Source of the DNA: Maledivibacter halophilus
GTDB lineage: Bacteria > Bacillota > Clostridia > Peptostreptococcales > Caminicellaceae
Direction of reading: 5' to 3'
Assembly (NCBI RefSeq): GCF_900167445.1
Contig: NZ_FUZT01000004.1
Coordinates: forward strand, 62,001 to 126,000
Length of the DNA stretch: 64,000 nt
Part shown: positions 17,055 through 24,483 of the stretch, piece after piece
Layout of the letters: the number at the start of each line of letters is the position of its first letter
Numbering within the stretch: the stretch's first letter is position 1
Notes under the pieces: model-generated
Database searches by the model: none
What the model saw: only the letters and a program-made list of their open reading frames with translations
What the model was told of the DNA's origin: nothing
Translations under genes and position numbers: made by a program

Positions 17055-17504
17055 ATGAAAAAGTTTTTAGTGTTTTTGTGTGTAATTTGTATGGTACTTT
17101 CCACGGGGACAGTTGCTTTTGCAACTGAGAGGTATTTTGAGCAGGAACCTAATAATTCGAGAAGTACTGCAGATGGACCATATACAGTTAAGGAGAACGA
17201 ATATCATATATCTATTGATGGAATAGTGTCCGAATCAGATAAAGTAGATTGGTTTAAAGTTAGGTCAGAGAAAAGAGGTGGGAGTGCTATAGTTTTGCGT
17301 TTAAGAGATGAAGATGTGGATTACGACATATATTTATATGATGATCGCGGACGTATGCTTGGTTCATCAGAATTAGGTAAAGGCGAAGATGAAAGAATCT
17401 ATGATATTTATATTCGTCCAAATGAAACCTATTATATATTAGTAGAACACAGATATGGTATTCCTAAACAAGCTTATAGAATATTATTTGATGTTTTCGA
17501 ATAA
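17055..17504 (+). CDS. Secreted PPC-domain protein (putative prophage moron)
   Basis: 149 residues. Residues 1-24 form a clear signal peptide (Lys-Lys, hydrophobic core, AFAT cleavage region). The mature part is one pre-peptidase C-terminal (PPC) domain: EQEPNNSRSTADGP, then DKVDWFKV, DEDVDYDIYLYDDRG and NETYYILVEHRYG, a jelly-roll fold common in secreted clostridial enzymes. No enzyme domain is attached. It sits between the tail genes and lysis genes with its own candidate promoter and terminators downstream. An independent moron expressed by the lysogen is likely; the ligand is unknown. Confidence 0.75.
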   Translation: MKKFLVFLCVICMVLSTGTVAFATERYFEQEPNNSRSTADGPYTVKENEYHISIDGIVSESDKVDWFKVRSEKRGGSAIVLRLRDEDVDYDIYLYDDRGRMLGSSELGKGEDERIYDIYIRPNETYYILVEHRYGIPKQAYRILFDVFE

Positions 17505-17581
17505 TTCCTGCATACAGTTTTGTATTATTATTCAAATCTCTAATGCCTAATAATTCATGTAAAAGTATAGTAAGTATTATT

Positions 17582-17620
17582 AAACTGCCTATTAAAATAT
17601 ATGATAGGCAGTTTGTTTTT
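17582..17620 (+). terminator. Strong terminator after PPC gene
   Basis: A perfect 11-bp stem (AAACTGCCTAT with ATAGGCAGTTT) and a GTTTTT tail. Confidence 0.85.
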
Positions 17621-17654
17621 ATAGAAAATATAGTTAAATAGACATTATTAAATA

Positions 17655-17677
17655 ACACCCATGAAGGTGTATTTTTT
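17655..17677 (+). terminator. Second short terminator before lysis genes
   Basis: ACACC, a 6-base loop, GGTGT and then ATTTTTT. It lies just ahead of the amidase ribosome-binding site. Confidence 0.6.
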
Positions 17678-17700
17678 ATGTCAAATCTAGGAGGTGTAAA

Positions 17701-18246
17701 ATGAATAATCCAAATAAAATAATTCTCCACCATAGTGCCACAAATGAAGGAACCTTTGAATCAATTAGAAAGTATCATGTTAAAACTAAGGGATGGAAAG
17801 ATATTGGATATCACTACCTTATTACAACCGATGGTAAATTACATAAGGGACGTGACGAAAAGGAAGTAGGAGCCCATACTATAGGTCAAAATGCAAAATC
17901 CATTGGTATATGTTTAGTTGGAAACTTCGATAAATATAGACCCAACGCAAATCAGCTCCATACTCTTTATAAATTGCTAAATGATGTTAAAATCAGATAT
18001 GGTCAGTTACCTATACACGGACACAATGAATTTTCTACAAAAACCTGCCCAGGTTTAAAATTTCCTATGAAGGAAGTTTTGGAAAAAGCCTACAAAGACG
18101 AGATAGATGAAGAAGTATCTCACTGGGCAAAATCTTCATGGGAAAAGGCAGTTGAAAAAGGTATTAATGACGGAATTGGCCCTAAGACCCAGGTAACTGA
18201 AGAACAGTTGATGGTGTTTTTTGATAAGTTAGGGCTACTAGACTAG
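17701..18246 (+). CDS. Endolysin: N-acetylmuramoyl-L-alanine amidase (Amidase_2)
   Basis: 181-residue amidase that cuts the MurNAc-L-Ala bond of peptidoglycan for host lysis. Zinc-site motifs are IILHHSATNEG (first His), IGYHYLITTDG, and IHGHNEFSTKTCPG (His and Cys). There is no signal peptide, so it needs the holin. Residues 135-181 (VSHWAKSSWEKAVEKGINDG, then TEEQLMVFFDKLGLL) form a C-terminal repeat-like wall-binding segment seen in clostridial phage lysins. AGGAGGTG precedes ATG 17701. Confidence 0.95.
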   Translation: MNNPNKIILHHSATNEGTFESIRKYHVKTKGWKDIGYHYLITTDGKLHKGRDEKEVGAHTIGQNAKSIGICLVGNFDKYRPNANQLHTLYKLLNDVKIRYGQLPIHGHNEFSTKTCPGLKFPMKEVLEKAYKDEIDEEVSHWAKSSWEKAVEKGINDGIGPKTQVTEEQLMVFFDKLGLLD

Positions 18247-18262
18247 GAAAGCAGGTGCCATA

Positions 18263-18478
18263 ATGAATATTTGTGATAGACACCAAGAAGTAGTAAGCAA
18301 ATTAGATGATCATGAAAAAAGGATAGGAAATTTAGAGGTTAATGATGCAAAGATGGGAGAGAAGATTGATAATTTAATTAAGCAGCTTGAAAATTTAACA
18401 GCTTGGATAAAAGCATTAGTAATGCTAGGAGGAACCTCACTTGTAGGTTTCTTTTTTTGGTATGTTCAAAATAAATAG
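18263..18478 (+). CDS. XhlA-like holin-associated protein
   Basis: 71 residues. A coiled-coil N-terminus (DRHQEVVSKLDDHEKRIGNL, then DNLIKQLENL) is followed by one membrane helix near the C-terminus (ALVMLGGTSLVGFFFWYV). This is the layout of hemolysin XhlA/PBSX proteins, which work with a holin and amidase in lysis. It lies between the amidase and the holin. Confidence 0.85.
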   Translation: MNICDRHQEVVSKLDDHEKRIGNLEVNDAKMGEKIDNLIKQLENLTAWIKALVMLGGTSLVGFFFWYVQNK

Positions 18479-18491
18479 GAGGATGATAATT

Positions 18492-18695
18492 ATGTTAAAA
18501 AGGTTAAAAAATCCCGGGACAATAATAACTTTAGTATCACTTGTAGTGCTTATATTAGTTACAAATGGCGTAGAAGTAGATAGTGAAAGGGTTATGACAA
18601 CTGTAAAGGCAGTTTGTTCTATAGGGGTTGTATTAGGGATATTAAATAATCCTGATACATCTGGACTAGATTTACCATTTGTAAAAAGGAAATAA
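18492..18695 (+). CDS. Phage holin (phi LC3-like family)
   Basis: About 67 residues from ATG 18492, 9 bases after AGGAGG at 18477-18482. One N-terminal membrane helix (TIITLVSLVVLILVTNG) is followed by a second helix and the family hallmark LGILNNPDTSGL. Holins of this family form the membrane lesion that releases the amidase. The ribosome-binding site overlaps the XhlA stop. Confidence 0.88.
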   Translation: MLKRLKNPGTIITLVSLVVLILVTNGVEVDSERVMTTVKAVCSIGVVLGILNNPDTSGLDLPFVKRK

Positions 18696-18727
18696 AATAT
18701 TAATTTGGATGGCAAAATCAAAGGAGG

Positions 18728-18982
18728 ATGATTACACCAAACAACTTAAAACTAATCACAGATAAAGACTTAATAGTATTTCTAGTAGCGAAAGGATTTA
18801 ATATCCAGAAGATTAAAAAGGATAAAAATCGAAATAGAAGCTTAGTTTATTTTAAAGCAGCTAACGAACTAGAGACTGCAATACTTTCCTTTGTAAATAA
18901 AACAGAAACAATAAATATATGTGAGTATCAAGCTGCAGAAAGGAGGGTGAAAACTCTCCTTTGTCTGCAGAAAAATAATTAA
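18728..18982 (+). CDS. Small phage protein, DUF5659-like
   Basis: 84 residues starting MITPNNLKLITDKDLIVFLVAKGFNI and followed by VYFKAANELETAILSF, a pattern like the DUF5659 proteins common in clostridial prophages. Function unknown. The start is uncertain: AGGAGG at 18722-18727 abuts the ATG directly, which is too close, and no better in-frame start is present. Confidence 0.6.
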   Translation: MITPNNLKLITDKDLIVFLVAKGFNIQKIKKDKNRNRSLVYFKAANELETAILSFVNKTETINICEYQAAERRVKTLLCLQKNN

Positions 18983-19043
18983 AATAACTACTTTCAGCTG
19001 TCATCTTTCAACTAATTTTAAAAAAGTTGAAGGAGTGATAGTA

Positions 19044-19799
19044 ATGTTAAAACCACCAATTTCTCGAATGGGAGGAAAATCTAGACTTAGAAAAAAGATT
19101 ATAGAATTAATACCAGAGCATACTTGCTATGTGGAGCCTTTCTTTGGAGCGGGATGGGTATATTTTGGTAAAGACCCATCTAAAGTCGAAGTTATAAATG
19201 ATATTGATAAAGAGCTTATTAACTTATTTAAGATAATTAAATATCATGAACAGGAAGTTTCAAGACTGCTGCAATATGAAATATGTTCAAGGGACTTATT
19301 TAATGAATATATGCAACAGGATTCTGAAAATCTAACTGATATTCAAAGAGCTATTAGATTCATTTATATACTTTCTCAGAGTTTTGCTAGTAAAGGAAAT
19401 CATTTTGGGTATGGTACAACAAGTAGGCCTAAACCTCAAATATTTACTACTGATCATCTTAAAAACATAAAGAGTAGACTTAGAAATACTTATATCGAAA
19501 ATTTGAGTTTTCAAGAGATTTTTAGAAGGTATGACAGAAAGCATACTTTTTTCTTTTGTGATCCACCTTATCTTGAAACAACAGGATATAAAAACCCTTT
19601 TACAGAAGAACATCATCAGGAATTAAATAGTATTTTGAGTAATATTGAAGGAAAGTTTTTACTTACAATAAATGATCATCCTAAGATTAGAGAATGGTAT
19701 AAAGACTTCAATATTGCAGAAACTAGGGTTGGATATTCTGTAAGTAGAGAAAGTAAGGGAAGAAAGAAATATAGCGAATTAATTATAATGAATTACTAG
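19044..19799 (+). CDS. DNA adenine methyltransferase, D12 class (Dam-like)
   Basis: N6-adenine DNA methyltransferase of about 251 residues. The N-terminal ISRMGGKSRLRKKI carries the SAM-binding Gly-Lys loop, YVEPFFGAG is motif I, and DPPYLETTGY is the catalytic DPPY motif IV; SRESKGRKKYSELIIMNY is the conserved C-terminus. ATG 19044 follows AGGAG by 8 bases, so the GTG at 19035 is rejected. No restriction gene is adjacent. A phage-protective orphan methylase is likely. The target site cannot be told from sequence. Confidence 0.92.
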   Translation: MLKPPISRMGGKSRLRKKIIELIPEHTCYVEPFFGAGWVYFGKDPSKVEVINDIDKELINLFKIIKYHEQEVSRLLQYEICSRDLFNEYMQQDSENLTDIQRAIRFIYILSQSFASKGNHFGYGTTSRPKPQIFTTDHLKNIKSRLRNTYIENLSFQEIFRRYDRKHTFFFCDPPYLETTGYKNPFTEEHHQELNSILSNIEGKFLLTINDHPKIREWYKDFNIAETRVGYSVSRESKGRKKYSELIIMNY

Positions 19800-19821
19800 A
19801 CCGGGCTTTCCCCGTCTTTTT
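19798..19821 (+). terminator. Terminator after methyltransferase
   Basis: AGACCGGG pairs with CCCCGTCT (one internal mismatch) over a 4-base loop, followed by TTTTTT. It probably marks the end of the late phage transcript. Confidence 0.75.
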
Positions 19822-20009
19822 TCAGTTTTTGGACTAAAACTTTAGTTAACGTATTGATTAGAAAATCCGGTCTATATTTTCGTTTTGAATAATAACATAA
19901 TAACAATATTTTGTCAGAAATTGCGATATTTTTGTAAAAAAATAGAAGGATATACCACTCTCTATGTTTAATAGGTTTATATATAATAAATAGTTAGGAG
20001 AAATTTGCA

Positions 20010-20540
20010 ATGAAAAGAATAACATTAAAACAAAAAAAGAAAACTATTTACATTATTGTGGGGTTCTGTATAGGATTAATTGTACTTGGAACATTTATAT
20101 ATACTGTACATACTATGAGTAAGGGTTTACTAGGAAAGTTATCTAATCCAACTGAAGATGCGAATATTACTGATATAGAAAACATGATTGATGGAAATAT
20201 AGGATATTTTTATTGCGGCAATATGCCATTAGAAGATTCAGTTAATGCTATTAGTTATTTAAAAATGAGTAAAAAATTTAGAACTGCTGGTGTGAAAATA
20301 ATAATTCAAGATTGTAGAAGTAATAAGAACAATTATATAGATAGTGTAGTATTATTGGCTGATGTTCATGGCATAGACAAAAACGAGACATCAACAAACA
20401 ATAGACATTTATATCAGGCTATTTATCAAATTCATGATAAAGATTCTGATAAACTTAGAAAATACTCAACTAAATTAGAAGATATTAAAGAGGATGAAGT
20501 TAAGGCATTTATACGAAGACTTAATAAAGAAGATTATTAG
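20010..20540 (+). CDS. Membrane-anchored protein of unknown function
   Basis: 176 residues. A Lys-rich N-terminus is followed by one membrane helix (IYIIVGFCIGLIVLGTFIYTV, residues about 13-33). The remainder is a soluble domain predicted to face outside, with two Cys (YFYCGNMPLED, IIIQDCRSNKNNY) that could form a disulfide. I recognise no family. AGTTAGGAGAAA precedes the ATG. It is a lone gene near the prophage right end and could be a lysogenic-conversion gene. Confidence 0.6.
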   Translation: MKRITLKQKKKTIYIIVGFCIGLIVLGTFIYTVHTMSKGLLGKLSNPTEDANITDIENMIDGNIGYFYCGNMPLEDSVNAISYLKMSKKFRTAGVKIIIQDCRSNKNNYIDSVVLLADVHGIDKNETSTNNRHLYQAIYQIHDKDSDKLRKYSTKLEDIKEDEVKAFIRRLNKEDY

Positions 20541-20832
20541 GAATTGATAATTTTAGAGTATTATATATTTTATTTATATTATTGTTTTAAATAAGTAAAG
20601 CATAAATTGTTTATAATCATAGATATCTATAAATCTGAGTTTGCTTTTTACAAATTTCTAACCACTAGTTACTAGAATAGAGTTTTTGGTAATTAAAGAT
20701 TTAATTATACATTAACACAGACTTTAACGAAAAACCAAAAACCACCTAAACAAAAAATCCAAAACCAATTTTCAGTTTTTTATTATAGGACAAATCAATC
20801 CCATCATATATATAACCAAAGGAGGAATGCCT

Positions 20833-20961
20833 TTGGATGAAGTTATATATACTGGGAAGATAACTGAAGAGGAATTAAAAAAAGAGATAAACAAGCTGCT
20901 AAATCAATTTTTAAGAGAATTAGAAAATAATAAAAAAGAAGAGGCTTACGAAGGTCAGTAA
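20833..20961 (+). CDS. 42-residue acidic helical small protein
   Basis: TTG 20833 lies 7 bases after AAAGGAGG (20818-20825) and the frame ends just inside a strong terminator. The product is nearly all helix (KITEEELKKEINKLLNQF). The gene with its RBS and terminator lies in the segment present in this copy of a duplicated region and missing from the copy near 41.7 kb. Function unknown. Confidence 0.5.
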   Translation: MDEVIYTGKITEEELKKEINKLLNQFLRELENNKKEEAYEGQ

Positions 20962-20977
20962 ACTTCTTCTTTTTTTA
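20938..20977 (+). terminator. Terminator at prophage right end
   Basis: A 12-bp stem (GAAGAGGCTTAC with GTAAACTTCTTC, one mismatch and one G-U) with an 8-base loop and a T8 tail. Confidence 0.85.
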
Positions 20978-21073
20978 TAGGTGGTATGATGTTGCCTGCA
21001 ATCCATTGTCGCCTTCTCCACCTGCTTCACATTTAATAATCCTTGCTAATAATTCTCTATCTGAGTAAGCCAT
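20975..21073 (-). pseudogene. 5' fragment of a SleB/CwlJ-like cell wall hydrolase gene
   Basis: On the minus strand, AAGGAG, 9 bases and ATG open a frame beginning MAYSDRELLARIIKCEAGGE. This is the N-terminus of the spore cortex-hydrolase-like (Hydrolase_2) family, including the conserved Glu region. Homology stops after GDNGLQA (codon 27) and an unrelated tail runs to a stop at 20975. Only the start of a gene of at least 130 codons remains. The junction coincides with the prophage end, so integration into this gene is plausible. Confidence 0.7.
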
Positions 21074-21166
21074 TTCTTTCATCTCCTTAAAGACATAAAT
21101 CACTGACAAAACTTACAATATTATTTTATGCATAAAATTTATAAAGGTTCATAGAAATTCATACAA
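20997..21166. repeat. 170-bp direct repeat, copy 1
   Basis: Matches 41693-41862 over 170 bp without gaps and with three mismatches; the last 141 bp are identical. It contains the promoter region and first codons of the SleB-like gene (minus strand). Its right edge falls within 2 bases of where the serine recombinase remnant loses homology. Weaker similarity extends left (20725-20815 to 41596-41691), interrupted here by the 42-residue gene. Confidence 0.9.
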
Positions 21167-21521
21167 CATCGAATTCATCGGTCAAATCATAGGTTTTTCT
21201 GGGAGTGATGATCTTTGTATTGAACTCCTTAAAGGTTTCTAGGATAAGCCCTTGTTCACGCATATTGCCCCTGCCGAGCCTATCCATATCCATAACTAAT
21301 ACAGCATCATATTTATTATCTTCTACTTACTTAAGCAGCTGAAGCATCTTGGGACGCCTGGCAATTGACTCACCGCTTACCACTTCTTCCTTTATATCCA
21401 AAACATTATAATTATACTTCTTAGAATAAGCTAAAAGAGTAGTTTTATGTCTGCTCAATACTTCCTCAACAGACATATTTTCACCAGCTCTAGATTTTCT
21501 AAGGTAAATACAAACCTTCAT
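21159..21521 (-). pseudogene. Large serine recombinase, N-terminal remnant
   Basis: Resolvase N-terminal domain only. From ATG 21521 the frame reads MKVCIYLRKSRAGENMSVEE; YLRKSR contains the catalytic Ser position of SpoIVCA-like recombinases. A TAA interrupts after RPKMLQLLK. The same frame then continues with VMDMDRLGRGNMREQG, a conserved resolvase segment, up to TDEFD, where it breaks at the edge of the 170-bp repeat. The DNA-binding half is absent. It is inactive: one nonsense mutation plus truncation. Confidence 0.85.
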
Positions 21522-21623
21522 ACAGCACCACCTATTTTGATAATTTTCTTATTTAAATTATAATGTTTTTTCTTGAAAAATAGAAGAGCAGACAAGAACA
21601 GCATTATTAAAGGACGTTTATTT

Positions 21624-21866
21624 TTAGCGATTCTTAATATCGTTTATACAATTTTGACAAATATGTTTTTCTTTGAACTCCATTAGTTTATCTTCATTTC
21701 CGCAAATATAGCATCTTTCTTTATATTTAGAAAATACAATCTTATCTAAATCTGCAAATATTTCTATAGGTGTACCAGTCTTTATAGACATAGTGCGTCT
21801 TAGCTCCATTGGAAGAACTATTCTCCCTAAATTATCTAATTTTCTAACTATTCCCGTAGCTTTCAT
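21624..21866 (-). CDS. AbrB/SpoVT-type transcription regulator with Cys4 tail
   Basis: 80 residues. Residues 1-45 are a swapped-hairpin AbrB DNA-binding domain (MKATGIVRKLDNLGRIVLPM, the classic start). The C-terminus adds a CYICG...CQNC four-cysteine cluster likely to bind zinc. The ribosome-binding site TAGGAGGGG lies before the ATG. It is close to phage-remnant genes and transcribed away from them. A transition-state or phage-borne regulator is likely; the targets are unknown. Confidence 0.9.
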   Translation of the reverse strand: MKATGIVRKLDNLGRIVLPMELRRTMSIKTGTPIEIFADLDKIVFSKYKERCYICGNEDKLMEFKEKHICQNCINDIKNR

Positions 21867-22031
21867 ATAATCCCCTCCTATGGGATATTATAACATAATG
21901 TGACGGAAAATGGTAAAAAATGCGTTTGGTTTTACAATTTAAACTAAATATATATTCTGCTTTAAAATAGGTAATAGATTTAAATGGAGTTAGGACAGGG
22001 GATACGATATTACGATAGGTTAATATATATA

Positions 22032-22205
22032 ATATCTTTAGTGAGATATTTCAAATCATGATATAATATAAAAATAATGTTTCGCATATAGGCGAGTATT
22101 ACCCACATTAATAGTCAAATAACATGCCTATTTAGAAATATTGGTGACATAGGCGTAGTCAGTAATCCCTTATTAGGCAAAATCTTTTTCTGAAATGGGG
22201 TCATA
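22032..22205 (+). promoter_or_regulatory. Shared promoter and folded 5' leader, copy 1
   Basis: Upstream of the HAD gene. It is closely similar to 37127-37257: both have the same TATAAT box (here 22062-22067) and a leader with GAGTATTACC and a distal GTCAGTAATC that pair. This copy has about 42 extra bases inside the stem, including GCCTAT pairing with ATAGGC. No known riboswitch class is recognised. The rest of the gap from 21867 shows nothing else. Confidence 0.6.
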
Positions 22206-22208
22206 TTT

Positions 22209-22937
22209 GTGAAAAAAATTAAAGTTATTTGTATTGATATGTTTCAAACTTTAGTAAATGTTTATACAAGAAAAGAGTTTATTTGGAAGAGAATTTTGGG
22301 AAAAGGGTATACAAAAGAATTAGAAGAAAAGTATGCCAATCTTGTAGATAAAAAAATTATAGAGAAATTTCATGAAGATGTTAGTAGTAGGAATAATTTT
22401 ATAAATTTCAAAATGATTTTTCTAGAGAAATTCACAGAAGTATTTCAAGAACTTAAACTCAATCTAAGTCCAATGGAAGCCACAAAAATTTTTATTGAAG
22501 AACATGGATTTGCAGAGCTCTATGAGGATAGTAATGAATTTATTGAAATTGTAGGTAAGGATTATCCAATATGTTTGGTAAGTGATGCAGATATAGAAAT
22601 GGTAAGACCTTTATTAGAAAAATTTAATTTTGATATGGTTTTTATATCAGAACAAATCAAATCATATAAAAAAGATAAAGAAGGAACAATCTTTAAGAAA
22701 GTTTTAGAACATTATAAGGTAGAACCAGAAGAAGTAATTCATATAGGAGATACTTCTTCTGATATTCTAGGTGCAAACAGAGTGGGAATAACAACTTGTT
22801 GGATAAATAGAAATAACTATATGTGGAAATATGAAGTGAATCCAATGCATGAGATAAGAACTCTATTAGAAGTATTGCCGTTATTAGATATTGGATATGA
22901 AAAACTAATTAATGGAGAAGAAAAAGACTTTGCCTAA
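22209..22937 (+). CDS. HAD-superfamily hydrolase
   Basis: 242-residue haloacid dehalogenase-type phosphatase. Motif I is CIDMFQTLV (nucleophile Asp), motif II is CLVSDAD (Ser), the motif III Lys is in SYKKDKEG, and motif IV is IHIGDTSSDILGA. A helical cap lies between residues 18 and 100. GTG 22209 is the start, with a weak GGGGTC site. Substrate unknown; this type often acts on phosphorylated metabolites. It is a single gene behind a leader also found before a methyltransferase at 37 kb. Confidence 0.88.
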   Translation: MKKIKVICIDMFQTLVNVYTRKEFIWKRILGKGYTKELEEKYANLVDKKIIEKFHEDVSSRNNFINFKMIFLEKFTEVFQELKLNLSPMEATKIFIEEHGFAELYEDSNEFIEIVGKDYPICLVSDADIEMVRPLLEKFNFDMVFISEQIKSYKKDKEGTIFKKVLEHYKVEPEEVIHIGDTSSDILGANRVGITTCWINRNNYMWKYEVNPMHEIRTLLEVLPLLDIGYEKLINGEEKDFA

Positions 22938-23043
22938 CAAAAGCCTGCCCTTTGCTGTGGAAAGTATGTTAGCGCAGCACATACCTTCACTGGGAGCAAG
23001 CTTCATCAAGAGGTAGTCCTTTGGTTTTGCCCTTTCTTTTTTT
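22938..23043. other. GC-richer structured island downstream of HAD gene
   Basis: About 105 bases, clearly less AT-rich than the surroundings. GTGGAAAGTATGT pairs with ACATACCTTCAC around a 9-base loop, and the block ends in GCCCTTTCTTTTTTT. It could be a structured RNA with a terminator, or the decayed right end of an IS200/IS605-type element. The gap runs on to 23335 without further signals except a good RBS before the next gene. Confidence 0.4.
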
Positions 23044-23335
23044 GATAGAAATATTGTTTACTCAACATTAAGAATCTATTCTATATTAATTCTTTCTATT
23101 TGACAAAAATAGTTAAAGGAATTTTAAACGATTTATATAAGTATTTGTTGTTGAATGGGAATCACAAGAAAAGCAACAGTTGAATTTTATTTAGAATTTG
23201 GTTTAGTGAACATTACTATAACTAATGTTCGTCTTTATTAGTCTAACTAATAAAGATATTAAACTAAAGAATAGTTATGTGACATTGACTTATTCATGTA
23301 GGTATATTTTTTGGGGGAAAATAAAGGAGGATATT

Positions 23336-23938
23336 ATGGAATTATTAGAAGTAATGAGAAAAAGAAGGTCAGTAAGAAAATTTAAAGATATGGATATTGA
23401 TAATAGTATTATTACTGACATTTTAGAAAGTGCCAAACTTGCTCCTGAGACAGATACCTGTAATTATTATTTTGGAGTAATAGAAGATAAAAAAGTAAAA
23501 AATGAAATTTCTAGTGCAACATTATGGGCTCAGTGGGTATCAAAAGCACCAGTAATAATTGCTTGTTGTTGTGATATTAGTTGGGACATTGGTGAACAAA
23601 ATGATGATGACTATGGTGTTATTGGGAATAAGCTTAGATATGGGGAAGATATTGTTAATTTTCTAAGAAAGCATGAAAACCGTAAAGCATGTAAAACATT
23701 AGTGCAAAGCACGCCTGTTTACATAGCAGCTCAACATATAATTCTTACTGCAGTTTCCCATAATTTACGTGGTTGTTTAGTTGATTTTATCGATATTGAA
23801 AAAATAAACAAAATACTAGGGTTGCCAGAGCATATTACATGTCAACTTCTTGTTCCTATAGGATATGCAGATGAAACACCAGAACAAAAAAGGGGCAAAA
23901 ATAGGAATGACATGATTTTTTACGATAAATGGGAATAG
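23336..23938 (+). CDS. Nitroreductase family protein
   Basis: 200-residue FMN-dependent nitroreductase-like protein from ATG 23336, preceded by AAAGGAGGA. The upstream in-frame extension lacks an RBS. MRKRRSVRKFKDMDI is the FMN-binding N-terminus, SAKLAPETDTCNYYFGVIED the family core, and QLLVPIGYADETPEQKRGK the C-terminal flavin loop. An Asp/Cys-containing stretch (IACCCDISWDIGEQNDDDYG) is unusual. NAD(P)H-dependent reduction of an unknown substrate. Confidence 0.88.
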   Translation: MELLEVMRKRRSVRKFKDMDIDNSIITDILESAKLAPETDTCNYYFGVIEDKKVKNEISSATLWAQWVSKAPVIIACCCDISWDIGEQNDDDYGVIGNKLRYGEDIVNFLRKHENRKACKTLVQSTPVYIAAQHIILTAVSHNLRGCLVDFIDIEKINKILGLPEHITCQLLVPIGYADETPEQKRGKNRNDMIFYDKWE

Positions 23939-24193
23939 CGATTAAATTGATAATATATTAATATTTGCTTTGAAAATGAATAAGTCGACATCGCATAACA
24001 ATGTTTGCTCATAAAGATATAAACAAGAAAGATACTTGAGTATAGACAACATAGAGTATATATAAACAAAGCCATACAGAAATTTTAATCTAGATATTAC
24101 GTATATTAAATTTCCATTGGCAACAGGTAAATCCTATGTTAAATTCTTATACATGAAAATGAATATTATAAATACCTCATCCCTAAAACGGTT

Positions 24194-24439
24194 GAGGTAG
24201 AGGCGCGATGTTTATCAGTTCTACCACTAATTTTAGCAATTGTTTTATCGCTTTTAACTGGCAAGGTTTTACTATCTTTATTTTTAGCAGTTATAATGAG
24301 GGCAACAATTATTACTGGGAATCCTCTATTTGGATTCACCAGCACCTTAAATAAATATATTGTTAGCTCCTTAACCGATGAATGGAATATTAGGAGTTCG
24401 GGCGGTACCCGGTACCTTTCACATTGTTTTACTTCATAA
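24194..24439 (+). pseudogene. NhaC-type Na+/H+ antiporter fragment
   Basis: An open frame without a start codon encodes LPLILAIVLSLLTGKVLLSL and then GNPLFGFTSTLNKYIVSSLT DEWN, the N-terminal helices of NhaC-family antiporters. It is preceded in frame by a TGA and runs into unrelated residues before a stop at 24437. The other eleven-odd helices are missing. A second, apparently intact NhaC-family gene begins at the right edge of the window. The rest of the gap 23939-24193 shows no signal. Confidence 0.7.
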
Positions 24440-24483
24440 TGTATGCTAAAATCATAGTATTATAGAAGAAGGGAAGTGTTGAG

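Noticed and set aside
19044..19799. Restriction-modification system
   Set aside because: No endonuclease or specificity gene is adjacent; the methylase is an orphan among phage genes.
22925..23043. Integron attC-like site after the HAD gene (CCTAAC and GTTAGC)
   Set aside because: The core-site halves do not fit the attC consensus, and no integrase or cassette array is present.
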